Assembly: GCA_003484585.1 (NCBI GenBank)
Contig: DNBZ01000007.1
Coordinates: 1-8,343, forward strand
Direction: 5' to 3'
DNA length: 8,343 bases
DNA from: Bacteroidota bacterium
GTDB taxonomy: Bacteria; Bacteroidota; Bacteroidia; NS11-12g; UBA9320
The notes under the pieces are model-generated. The model searched no databases. It was not told where the DNA came from and worked only from the letters and a program-made list of their open reading frames with translations. Position numbers and translations under genes: made by a program. This document shows positions 1 through 6,940 of the stretch, piece by piece; the stretch's first letter is position 1; each line of letters starts with the position of its first letter.

Positions 1-639
1 ATAGTTGGTTTGCTTGGGCCAAATGGTGCAGGAAAGACTACCACTTTTTATATGGTAGTAGGTTTAGTAAAACCGGATAGTGGTCGAGTTTTTTTAGACG
101 ATGAAGAAATCACTGGCAATGCCATGTACCAACGTGCTCAGAAGGGTGTAGGCTACTTACCACAAGAAGCTTCTGTTTTTAGAGATCTAACGGTAGAGGA
201 TAATATAAGTGCTGTGCTAGAAATGACTAATAAGTCTAAAGAGGAACAGCGTGAAAAAACAGAATCTCTTATTGCTGAATTTGGACTACAAAAGGTACGA
301 AAAAACCTAGGCAAGGTTTTAAGTGGTGGTGAGCGTAGAAGATGTGAAATAGCTCGTGCACTGGCCACAGATCCTAAGTTTGTATTGCTAGACGAACCTT
401 TTGCGGGTGTAGACCCTATAGCAGTAGAGGATATACAAGAAATAGTACAGAAGTTAGTGACTAAAAATATAGGAGTGCTCATCACAGATCACGACGTACA
501 GGCTACGCTTAACTTGGTAGATAGAGCGTATCTACTCTTCGAAGGAAGATTGCTCAAAAAAGGGACTCCTAAAGAACTAGCAGAAGACGAGATGGTTCGT
601 AAAGTGTACCTGGGTAAAAACTTTGAATTAAGACCATAA
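1..639 (+). CDS. lptB: LptB, LPS export ABC transporter ATP-binding protein (5' partial)
   Basis: This is the cytoplasmic ATPase of the Lpt machine, which powers extraction of lipopolysaccharide from the inner membrane through LptFG to the LptC/A/D bridge. The reading frame is open from base 1, so the start lies outside the window and 212 residues are visible. About 30 N-terminal residues are missing compared with the usual ~240. Visible motifs, numbered in the fragment: Walker [10 protein letters not shown] (6-14), Q-loop Gln55 in YLPQEASVF, signature LSGGERRR (107-114), Walker B FVLLDEP (127-133), D-loop GVDP and H-loop His164 in TDHDV. The LSGGERRR signature, the LPQEASVF Q-loop and the [16 protein letters not shown] stretch are typical of LptB rather than of generic ABC importers. 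A TTG at base 10 lies inside the Walker A strand and cannot be the real start. The stop codon is followed almost at once by a hairpin. Family assignment is firm; the symbol rests on motif recognition, not a search. Confidence 0.94.
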   Translation: MVGLLGPNGAGKTTTFYMVVGLVKPDSGRVFLDDEEITGNAMYQRAQKGVGYLPQEASVFRDLTVEDNISAVLEMTNKSKEEQREKTESLIAEFGLQKVRKNLGKVLSGGERRRCEIARALATDPKFVLLDEPFAGVDPIAVEDIQEIVQKLVTKNIGVLITDHDVQATLNLVDRAYLLFEGRLLKKGTPKELAEDEMVRKVYLGKNFELRP

Positions 640-640
640 A

Positions 641-668
641 AAAGAGACCTCATTTCTGAGATCTCTTT
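641..668 (-). terminator. Intrinsic terminator, best oriented for leftward transcripts; may also serve lptB
   Basis: A 12-bp inverted repeat (641-652 against 657-668) has one C/A mismatch and the four-base loop TTTC (653-656). Read on the minus strand, the right half of the stem runs into TCTCTTTTTTATGG, a proper T-tract, so the hairpin is a good Rho-independent terminator for leftward transcription. Read on the plus strand, only TCTTTCTATAG follows, so it is a weaker stop for lptB, whose stop codon ends two bases before the stem. A bidirectional terminator between converging transcripts is the simplest reading. Confidence 0.7.
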
Positions 669-691
669 CTATAGATTATATATTTAGCTCT

Positions 692-820
692 TTAAAAGTG
701 GAAGAATACCCCAATGTAAGAAGTAGTAAATTTATTTGTAAATGTATAAAACGTGAATCTACCGTTATTACTTGCTTGGCCTAATGCTAACGTAATCTTT
801 CGCAGGGCAGATTTGCTTGA
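692..820 (-). pseudogene. Probable remnant of an outer-membrane beta-barrel C-terminus
   Basis: An open stretch of 42 codons on the minus strand ends with TAA at 694-692. It has no usable start codon, and an in-frame TAA (823-821) sits directly upstream. The translation alternates polar and hydrophobic residues, as in RFTFYTFTNKF and TSYIGVFFHF. It ends in Phe with hydrophobic residues at positions -1, -3, -5 and -7, the pattern of the C-terminal signal recognised by the barrel-assembly machinery. Other frames just upstream (841-900) also read like barrel strands in short pieces (LQLGLVYF; FNWGLSIFDNF). This suggests a gene decayed by several indels. The strong minus-strand terminator lies about 24 bases beyond the stop, where such a gene would need one. 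Chance similarity of a short AT-rich translation to a barrel tail is the main alternative. Confidence 0.4.
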
Positions 821-981
821 TTATTTGTTTTTCTGAATTGAAGTTATCAAAAATAGACAAGCCCCAATTGAAGGTGATTTAAATACACTTCTAAAGAGTC
901 TATCTTAGTTTAGACTTCAAAATAAGGTTTTGATCTGCGAGAAGGGGCCTTGTAGGCTACCGATGTGAAGGAAGATTGCTC

Positions 982-3900
982 TTACTTTCCGAAATAGTCT
1001 CTCACCTTACCTTGGTAATATGGCTGAAGCTCAGGTGATACACTACGAAGAAGCTCAGTTTCTTTCTTTTTCTCGTCTAGATACTTTTGGATGCTAGGTG
1101 GTATAGGTCTCTCTTGCTCTTGGCCTTCGTTACTTGTACGCTTGTCATCTTGCTCCTGTTCACGCTCTGCTCGCTCGTGCTCGCTTAGCTTTATTTCTAT
1201 CTGGTTTAGCTTTTGGAAGGTCTGGCTATTTAGCCTTTTGTTATATAGATCTTCTTCTAGGTCGTCCATCAAATCTTGGGTCTTTTTTAGGTCTCCTAAG
1301 CTGCCACCTTTTCCTTCTTTTTGTAGTTGTCCGTGCAGTTCTTGCAGCTTCTTACGTATAGCGGCTTGCTGTGCTGCCATTTCTGCAAACTCCTTACTTC
1401 CTGGTTTGCCTTGTCCTTTTTTCTGTCCCTCTTGGAGTTGCTTCATTTGCTTTGCTAACTCATCCTGCATTTTTTTAAGAGCATTGGCATTTGGCTTTTT
1501 ACCTTTCTTTCCTCCTTTGCTACCTGGTTTTTTGCACTGGCTTTTTGGTTTGCCCTTATTCTCCTTCTGAGCTTTCATCTGCTCCTGCATATTTTTCAGC
1601 GTTTCACTCAGCATGAGAGCTAGGTTATTATAGCCCGTCATAGCGTACTGCTGGCTCACTATAGCATTGTTTGTATATCGCTCACCTAGGTATTCTAGGG
1701 TTTTTTCTAAGTTATCATTTACCCTCGCTACCTCTTCGTTTACAAAAGACTGAATCTGAATATTTCGTTTACTTAACGCTAGCAATGAGTCTTCTACCAT
1801 TTTGGTTTCATCCTTTATTCTGCGTTGCTGCTGGCTTAGGGCTACATACTTTGGGCTATATCTAGGGTTTTCTTTAAAACCCTCTATTACCCTCTCTTGG
1901 TCAAAGGAGAGTTGTACCAGGTTTTCTAATATCTGCCGTAAATTATTGTAGTCTTCCTCTTGCTGCTCTTCCATGGCGTCTTCCATCTCTTGCTGCATCT
2001 GCTGAGCCATCTCTTGCATTTCTTCTGCTGCTTCATCCATCTTTTCAGAAGCTCCTTGGTTCTTGCCTTTCTTTTGCTGCTCTTGTGCTTCTTGTATCTT
2101 CTGGCTTACTTCTTCCTTTTTCTGCTCTTGTGGGCTTATGTCCTTGGGCGATTCTAGCTCCTCATTCTTTTTTTGGATATCTTCGATGTCCTTTTTTACA
2201 TCTTCAAATTCTTTTTTGATTTCCTCCTGCTTCTTTTCTAGCTCCTCGTTTTTACCCTTTTCCTTTTTTGTTTTTTCGCTTAGCTCTTTCTCTTTCTTTG
2301 CGAGTTCATTTAGCTTGTCTATTGTTTCATTGAGCTTTTTTTCTAGTTCTAGTTCTTTGAAAAGTTCGAGCATACGGTCCATCTCCTTGCTCATTTCTTT
2401 CTCACTAAATTTAAACTCTTCCATGGCTTTTTGTAGCTCATCTTTCCTGTTCTCATCTAGCAGCTTTTGTATCTTTTCCATGAGCTTACGGGTCTCATCG
2501 TCTAGCACATCTTCCATAAGTTTCTCTAGTTCTTTCTGCTTCTCAAGCAGATTTTCCTGTATTGGATTAAACTCTTCTTCTTTTTGATTTTTTTCTAAGT
2601 TTTTCTGAATGGAGTTCTTTATTTTTTCTTGTATTGCTTTTTGCTTGTCTAGTAGGTCTTGTATTTTCTTTTTGTCATTCCAATCCAGATTCTTCTTTTC
2701 AGTAAGCATTTTTTCAATGCTATTGATTTCTTTTTCTAGTTCTGCTGCTTCTGCCTGAGCACCTGCCATGGAGCTCTTTATTTCTTTGTTAGCCTCTTCA
2801 GTCTGGTCCTTTATTTCTTTTAGCGATGGAGCTTTGTATGTAGCTTTAGGTGTTTTGGAAGCCTTGGCTCCGTTTACACCATCATTATCCCATACCGTAA
2901 AATAGTATTCTATTTCATCTTCAGCTTGTACATTTAGAGCACTCAAGTTCCAATAGTGATAGAAGTTTTGTTTCTCTAGCGTAGGATTTATTGTAATAGG
3001 CAATATTCCAGATTTGTTTCGGTTTGCCACCGAATCAGATTTTATAAATTGGTAGTGAAACTGTAGCTTGGTAAATCCGTGGTCGTCTGCTACATCTCCT
3101 AAGAAGTAAAATACCTTGTTGCTAAGACTATCATTTTTTCTCTCTACAGTTATCTGTGGATACTCATCTGGTATTACATTTATTTGGTAAAAGACAGAAT
3201 CTCCTTGGTTCACATCATCATTGCTAGTGTTTACCTTTACTAGGGAAGAACGCATAAATCTCTTGGTATAAGTAGTCTTATTCTGTTGCGGTAGTAAAAG
3301 CTTTTTTTCTGGACCTATGGTTATTTTTTGAACATTTTTGGTGTCAAATTTCCACTCAATGATAGAACCTTGAGGCACGTTTAGTTCGCCCATATTTCGT
3401 ACAGACTCATTAGCTATACCTAAATATTTAGGGTAGCGTATAGTAGCACTGTAGCCTACTAAGCTTGGTTTTAGTGCGATATTAAGATCGTATTCTTTAC
3501 TGCTAAAGCCCCCCGCTTCAAAATAGAGACTTTGTGACTTTTGGATGTTACTCAGATTATAGCTGAAAATTCCTACTCCGTTAGTTTTCATCTTATAGCG
3601 TTGCTTACCTATATGGATATAGGCATCTTGAGGTATTTTGTCGCCAGATATTTCAAGTGGTATAAGCACATCTTGATTCTGGATCGCCTGCTGTTTCTCT
3701 ATCTCACAGCTGAAAGTGAACGGGGCTTCTATTTCGAAATGCTTCCCAAAGTTTACTATTCTTTCGCTGCTTTTTTTGAACCCTGGGCTTACTATCAGAA
3801 CTACAGCCAGAATCACCGCTGGTAAGAGGCCGTATTTTATGTATTCAATATTTTTTTGAAAAGGAATGGCACTTATAAAAGGAACTTTGCCTAGTTCGGA

Positions 3901-4299
3901 AGTTCGTTGTTCTATGCTGGCAAGTAGAAGTGTGCTATTTTTTAGTTTGGCATCTTCTTGCAGCTGTAGCGTATTTAGTAATTTGTCTTGTACCTCAGGA
4001 AAATGATTGCCTATGAGAATAGACGCTTCCTTTACTCCGAATTTTCTAGATATATTGACAAGCCCTAGAATAGGTCTTACTATGTACCATACCAAAGTGC
4101 CAATGGAAACGGTGATAAAAAGGTAAAATAAAGCAGTACGCGTAGTGCTACTAAATCTTCCGAAATACTCTAAGAAGCTTAAGCTAAAAAATGCGATAAG
4201 TACCAGCGATAAGGCTATGATAGCTCCTTTGAAAAGCTGGTTTTGATAGTACTTTTTTATAAAGTGCTCTAATTTATGTATGAGTGTAGCTGCTTGCAA
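982..4299 (-). CDS. DUF4175-like large membrane protein with long coiled coil
   Basis: The function is unknown; the architecture matches the long DUF4175-annotated proteins of Bacteroidota. From the TTG at 4299 it has 1,105 residues. Three hydrophobic segments can be seen: around IIALSLVLIAFFSLSFL, FYLFITVSIGTLVWYIV and LPAVILAVVLIVSPGF. Between the second and third is a short domain with HFPEVQDKLLNTLQL. A beta-rich region then runs to about base 2830, followed by roughly 290 residues of Glu/Lys/Gln-rich coiled coil (about 2830-1960). A globular stretch, a Lys/Gly-rich linker (about 1560-1490), more helix and the tail QPYYQGKVRDYFGK follow. The frame extends upstream to another TTG at 4356, but that triplet is better explained as the -33 element of the promoter. 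The chosen TTG has AGGAGG 13 bases upstream (4318-4313), a rather long spacing. The basic N-terminus and three membrane spans predict that the beta-rich and coiled-coil parts face the periplasm (inference). It lies directly downstream of the SPOR-like gene. Confidence 0.83.
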   Translation of the reverse strand: MQAATLIHKLEHFIKKYYQNQLFKGAIIALSLVLIAFFSLSFLEYFGRFSSTTRTALFYLFITVSIGTLVWYIVRPILGLVNISRKFGVKEASILIGNHFPEVQDKLLNTLQLQEDAKLKNSTLLLASIEQRTSELGKVPFISAIPFQKNIEYIKYGLLPAVILAVVLIVSPGFKKSSERIVNFGKHFEIEAPFTFSCEIEKQQAIQNQDVLIPLEISGDKIPQDAYIHIGKQRYKMKTNGVGIFSYNLSNIQKSQSLYFEAGGFSSKEYDLNIALKPSLVGYSATIRYPKYLGIANESVRNMGELNVPQGSIIEWKFDTKNVQKITIGPEKKLLLPQQNKTTYTKRFMRSSLVKVNTSNDDVNQGDSVFYQINVIPDEYPQITVERKNDSLSNKVFYFLGDVADDHGFTKLQFHYQFIKSDSVANRNKSGILPITINPTLEKQNFYHYWNLSALNVQAEDEIEYYFTVWDNDGVNGAKASKTPKATYKAPSLKEIKDQTEEANKEIKSSMAGAQAEAAELEKEINSIEKMLTEKKNLDWNDKKKIQDLLDKQKAIQEKIKNSIQKNLEKNQKEEEFNPIQENLLEKQKELEKLMEDVLDDETRKLMEKIQKLLDENRKDELQKAMEEFKFSEKEMSKEMDRMLELFKELELEKKLNETIDKLNELAKKEKELSEKTKKEKGKNEELEKKQEEIKKEFEDVKKDIEDIQKKNEELESPKDISPQEQKKEEVSQKIQEAQEQQKKGKNQGASEKMDEAAEEMQEMAQQMQQEMEDAMEEQQEEDYNNLRQILENLVQLSFDQERVIEGFKENPRYSPKYVALSQQQRRIKDETKMVEDSLLALSKRNIQIQSFVNEEVARVNDNLEKTLEYLGERYTNNAIVSQQYAMTGYNNLALMLSETLKNMQEQMKAQKENKGKPKSQCKKPGSKGGKKGKKPNANALKKMQDELAKQMKQLQEGQKKGQGKPGSKEFAEMAAQQAAIRKKLQELHGQLQKEGKGGSLGDLKKTQDLMDDLEEDLYNKRLNSQTFQKLNQIEIKLSEHERAEREQEQDDKRTSNEGQEQERPIPPSIQKYLDEKKKETELLRSVSPELQPYYQGKVRDYFGK

Positions 4300-4326
4300 T
4301 GTGCCTTTTTGTCCTCCTGTATAACG

Positions 4327-4356
4327 CAAAGATAAGTTAATTGTTGCTACGTTCAA
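4327..4356 (-). promoter_or_regulatory. Bacteroidota-type promoter for the DUF4175-like gene
   Basis: On the minus strand, TTG (4356-4354) is followed after 19 bases by TATCTTTG (4334-4327), an exact match to the Bacteroidota housekeeping pattern TTG-N19-TAnnTTTG. The -7 box begins three bases past the stop codon of the SPOR-like gene, and the -33 box lies inside that gene. Transcription would start near 4320, giving a leader of about 20 bases that may carry all or part of the AGGAGG at 4318-4313. This site argues against translation from the TTG at 4356. Confidence 0.68.
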
Positions 4357-4967
4357 GTGCCTCTAGGGCCTCTTTGTAAGTCACTATTTGGTCATCTATT
4401 CTGCCAACGATAAATGCTGAGTTTATGCCCATTCTCTTGAGGTCGCTTTCAAATACTAGTGTTTTTTTGAAAGAACGAAATCTGCCGAGTAAAAACTTTG
4501 AAGTGCCGTTATGCTTTTCGTGTCTGATGTTGGCTAAGTTTTTATTGTATTGGTCTAGATTGAAGTCAGTGAACGATCCTATTTGTACTTCGAAAAATAT
4601 TCCGATAGGTGGATCCGAGTTTTCGCTCAGTATTTCGTTTTCTGTTTTTAGTATATAAATTTTGTTTTCTAGAGAATCTTGCAGAAAACGTGTCCCTTGC
4701 ATTGATTTCTCTGTTTCGACAAGTGCTTGTTTGTAGTGAGACAGGGTAGATATCTTACCTTGTTGCGAGATTAATTTATACTGGCTTATGGCTCCCCATA
4801 GCAAAGCAATGGCTGCTGCTAAAAAAAGGAATGCTATAAGATATACGTGGTCGCCGTTTACTTAATTCTACCTGATCTTCTATGTAAGAAGAAATGGACT
4901 TGCCGTGTATAGTACCATCTAAACTGAATTTCGAGTTCTCGGCACTCGTATTGTATTCTATTTTCAT
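4337..4967 (-). CDS. Membrane-anchored coiled-coil / SPOR-like protein, apparently frameshifted
   Basis: Two overlapping frames read like one protein. The first begins at ATG 4967 (MKIEYNTSAENSKFSLDG...) and is convincing to about codon 36 (VELS, near 4860). It then drifts into unlikely sequence and stops at 4776. The second frame, one base over, opens after a TAA at 4864-4862 and gives a strong membrane segment (HVYLIAFLFLAAAIALLWG). A heptad-like helix follows (ALVETEKSMQGTRFLQDSLE), then a SPOR-like domain (IGIFFEVQIGSFTDF ... FLLGRFRSFKKTLVFESDLK ... GINSAFIVGRI) ending at 4337. Removing one base between about 4861 and 4821 joins them into a 209-residue single-span protein: short cytoplasmic N-terminus, membrane anchor, periplasmic coil and SPOR domain. 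SPOR domains of this family bind peptidoglycan stripped of stem peptides, or act in related envelope roles. The second frame alone could start only at TTG 4804, which would discard the anchor. Either the gene is broken, the sequence has an error, or decoding shifts. SPOR assignment is by pattern only. Confidence 0.62.
4821..4861 (-). other. Probable frameshift interval in the SPOR-like gene
   Basis: The convincing upstream frame must pass to the convincing downstream frame somewhere here, a shift of +1. Two short homopolymers are candidates. Dropping one A from the AAA at 4859-4857 gives VELSNGDHVYLIAF, with a long clean membrane segment. Dropping one T from the run of seven at 4827-4821 gives SKRRPRISYSIPFLAAAIALL, with a basic inside flank but a poorer membrane core. 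The first gives the better protein; the second has the likelier slippage tract. No release-factor-2-like shift signal (CTT-TGA with upstream SD) is present. Confidence 0.6.
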
Positions 4968-5037
4968 TCGGGGTGACTGTAAAATTAAGGAAAGAGACTA
5001 TATTTCATAAGGTTTTCACTTATTTTCGTAGTCTTAT
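4968..5037. promoter_or_regulatory. Divergent intergenic region with weak promoter-like boxes
   Basis: Seventy bases separate the leftward SPOR-like gene from the rightward thioredoxin-fold gene, so both promoters should lie here. On the plus strand, TATATTTC (4999-5006) and TATTTTCG (5021-5028) each differ by one base from TAnnTTTG. The first is better placed, leaving a leader of about 26 bases. On the minus strand, TAATTTTA (4987-4980) is a one-mismatch candidate. None has a convincing TTG at the right distance, so the individual boxes are weakly supported. Confidence 0.3.
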
Positions 5038-5523
5038 ATGATAAAAAAGCTTTTGTTCTTCTTAATTCTTCCATTACTTCTAGGTGCAGGCGTGCCAGAA
5101 GAGCACAAACCCAATAAAATCGATTGGTTAGATTTTAATACAGGTTTTTTGAAGGCACAAAAAGAAGGTAAAATAGCTATCATAGATTGCTATACAGAGT
5201 GGTGTGGATGGTGCAAGGTGATGGACAAAAAAACCTTTTCTAATGATTCCATAGCGGCTAGAATGAATGAAAAGTATATTGCTATTAAATTTAATCCAGA
5301 GTTGCCAGGTAAGTATTGGACGGGTACTGATTCGCTCACTGGGAGACAAATGCTAATGGCACTTTCTAATAATAAACCAACTGGATATCCTACTTTTTTC
5401 TTTTTCGTTCCACAAGATAAAAAGATGTTTCAGGTGCCAGGTTATAAAGATGTTGAAGGTTTAAATGAAGTCTTTGATAATGTGGAACGATATCAAAAAG
5501 CGGCGACATTAAAATCGCCATAA
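5038..5523 (+). CDS. Exported thioredoxin-fold protein with CGWC motif
   Basis: This 161-residue protein has an N-terminal signal sequence (MIKKLLFFLILPLLLGAG) with likely cleavage soon after GAG. No lipobox cysteine is present, so it is probably periplasmic rather than a lipoprotein. The thioredoxin active site is C56-G-W-C59 in YTEWCGWCKVMDKKTF, and the cis-proline is Pro118 in GYPTFFFF. A third cysteine, Cys51, sits just before the active site. The WCGWCKxMDxxTF pattern is like the thioredoxin_7/DUF255-type families of Bacteroidota rather than classical TrxA (WCGPC). A role as periplasmic thiol reductase or isomerase is likely, but the substrate is unknown. ATG 5038 is the only start that includes the signal sequence. 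No Shine-Dalgarno is visible. It ends 13 bases before the rRNA methyltransferase gene, so the two may be cotranscribed without an obvious functional link. Confidence 0.87.
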   Translation: MIKKLLFFLILPLLLGAGVPEEHKPNKIDWLDFNTGFLKAQKEGKIAIIDCYTEWCGWCKVMDKKTFSNDSIAARMNEKYIAIKFNPELPGKYWTGTDSLTGRQMLMALSNNKPTGYPTFFFFVPQDKKMFQVPGYKDVEGLNEVFDNVERYQKAATLKSP

Positions 5524-5536
5524 GCAAAAAAATAAA

Positions 5537-6940
5537 TTGGGTAGAAAAAAGAAAGATCGGCAGATGCATTTCGAAAATGTAGAACTGCTGGCTGCAGGTG
5601 GCGAAGGACATGCCTTAGCTAAGTTAGACGGTAAAGTGGTGTTTGTAAAATATGGAGCACCTGGAGATTTAGTAGACATTCAAATAGTAGGGCGTAAGAA
5701 AAAGTTTAGTCTTGCTAAAATTACTAAAATTCATAAGGAGTCAGAGCTAAGAGTAGAACCTTTTTGTGAGCATTATGGAGTATGTGGTGGCTGCAAGTGG
5801 CAGCATATAGAGTACCCAAGCCAATCTCAATTAAAAGAGCAATGGACGCACGACTGTTTGACTAGAATAGGGAAAATAGAAGTAGCTGAAACGTTGCCTA
5901 TACTAGGTGCTGAGCAGCAACAGTTTTATCGTAATAAAATGGAATATACCTTCTCTAATAAGAGATGGCTGTATGATGATGAGAAGCTGGAAGATTTAGA
6001 ACATACTAATGCATTAGGTTTTCATGCTCCGGGTCGTTTTGATAAAGTATTAGCTGTAAATAAGTGCTGGCTGCAAGATGATAAAGGAAATGAAATTAGA
6101 AACTTCGTATTCGAATATTGCATAGCAAATGATTATTCTTTCTATGATCTGAAAGAGCACACTGGACTTATGCGTAATCTGATGCTCAGAAATACCAAAG
6201 CCGGTGACTGGATGATAAATGTAATCTTTGCTAAAAACGAGGAGACAAAAATTCAAGATTTACTGAAAGCGATAAAAGAAAAGTTTGAACCTAAAGCACT
6301 GAACTATTGTATCAATGAAAAGATGAACGATAGTACATTTGATCAAGAGTTTATTTCCTATAGTGGAAGCACAGATATACAAGAGGAATTAAGTGGGTTG
6401 ACCTTTAATATTTCTCCGAAATCTTTCTTTCAGACTAATCCAGTGCAGGCAGAAACATTGTATCAAGTGGCTCTAGACTTTGCAGATATACAGTCTACAG
6501 ATGTAGTGTATGATTTGTATTGCGGTACAGGTACCATCACTTGTGTAGCAGCAACTAAGGCTAATAAAGCCGTAGGAGTGGAGATAGTAGAAGAGGCCAT
6601 AGAAGCAGCCAAAGAAAATGCGAAGCTCAATGGAATAGAGAATACCGCCTTTCTTGCAGGTGATATGAAAGATGTATTCAATACAGATTTTTATAACTTG
6701 CACGGTAGCCCAGATATTATTATCACAGATCCACCTAGAAGTGGTATGCACCCTAAAGTGGTAGACTATTTACTGGAGATAGCTTGTGCTAAAATAGTGT
6801 ATGTAAGTTGTAATCCTGCTACACAGGCTCGCGATTTAGAAATGATGTCTAGTAAATACAAAGTGACTAAAAGTAGAGCGGTAGATATGTTTCCGCAGAC
6901 ACATCATTCTGAGAACGTAGTGTTGTTAGAGCTTATATAG
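5537..6940 (+). CDS. rlmD: 23S rRNA (uracil-C5)-methyltransferase, RlmD/RumA type
   Basis: This is a SAM-dependent enzyme of the RumA/RlmD/TrmA family that methylates C5 of a uridine, most likely in 23S rRNA. The 467 residues start with a basic tail and a TRAM-like RNA-binding domain (about 10-65). Four cysteines match the 4Fe-4S cluster ligands of RumA: Cys77, Cys83 and Cys86 in CEHYGVCGGC, and Cys177. The methyltransferase half shows SFFQTNP (297-302), the SAM loop DLYCGTGT (327-334), VGVEI (346-350), DPPRSGM (398-404), catalytic Cys425 in YVSCNPAT, and the general-base candidate Glu459 in THHSENVVLLE. All key residues are present. Bacteria carrying a single paralogue may use it on one or two sites, so the exact target uridine is not certain. 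The start is TTG 5537, giving MGRKKKDRQ. ATG 5564 is possible but would remove the basic tail. Its stop lies one base from that of the converging acetyltransferase. Confidence 0.93.
   Translation: MGRKKKDRQMHFENVELLAAGGEGHALAKLDGKVVFVKYGAPGDLVDIQIVGRKKKFSLAKITKIHKESELRVEPFCEHYGVCGGCKWQHIEYPSQSQLKEQWTHDCLTRIGKIEVAETLPILGAEQQQFYRNKMEYTFSNKRWLYDDEKLEDLEHTNALGFHAPGRFDKVLAVNKCWLQDDKGNEIRNFVFEYCIANDYSFYDLKEHTGLMRNLMLRNTKAGDWMINVIFAKNEETKIQDLLKAIKEKFEPKALNYCINEKMNDSTFDQEFISYSGSTDIQEELSGLTFNISPKSFFQTNPVQAETLYQVALDFADIQSTDVVYDLYCGTGTITCVAATKANKAVGVEIVEEAIEAAKENAKLNGIENTAFLAGDMKDVFNTDFYNLHGSPDIIITDPPRSGMHPKVVDYLLEIACAKIVYVSCNPATQARDLEMMSSKYKVTKSRAVDMFPQTHHSENVVLLELI

Larger units (their letters stand above)
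640..981. other. Non-coding gap of about 340 bases between lptB and the DUF4175-like gene
   Basis: No intact gene was found on either strand. The gap holds the terminator at 641-668, the barrel-like remnant at 692-820 and a weak 6-bp inverted repeat (897-902 against 911-916) that might slow leftward transcription. From 913 to 981 the frame of the DUF4175-like gene stays open for 23 codons past its stop. The last 15 bases (967-981) repeat exactly a stretch inside lptB (541-555). No tRNA, promoter or known small-RNA fold was recognised. Confidence 0.6.

Noticed and set aside
897..916. AGTCTA/TAGACT inverted repeat as a terminator for the DUF4175-like gene
   Set aside because: Only six base pairs, AT-rich, and without a T-tract, so too weak to call separately.
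1091..2587. Long plus-strand open frames (for example 1091-1570 and 2063-2587) rich in Ser, Phe, Leu and Cys
   Set aside because: They lie antisense to the Glu/Lys-rich coiled coil. The AAG/GAA codons of the real gene read as CTT/TTC on the other strand, which keeps frames open and gives low-complexity nonsense proteins without domains.
3541..3825. Plus-strand 94-codon frame opposite the beta-rich part of the DUF4175-like gene
   Set aside because: It has no domain-like pattern or start signal and sits wholly inside a well-supported gene on the other strand.
4356..4356. TTG at 4356 as start of the DUF4175-like protein
   Set aside because: It falls on the -33 element of a good promoter and would make the coding region overlap the -7 box. 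The leading residues (NVATINLSLRYTGG) are unlike a membrane-protein N-terminus, while TTG 4299 has a Shine-Dalgarno-like AGGAGG.
4821..4861. Programmed +1 frameshift with a known signal in the SPOR-like gene
   Set aside because: No prfB-type CTT-TGA site, stop-codon pause or nearby Shine-Dalgarno was found. A -1 slip on the T7 run would give an immediate TAG. A simple indel explains the data better, though shifting cannot be excluded.
5502..5519. GGCGA/TCGCC hairpin at the end of the thioredoxin-fold gene
   Set aside because: Only five base pairs with an eight-base loop, followed by A residues rather than T on the plus strand, so it is unlikely to terminate transcription before rlmD.
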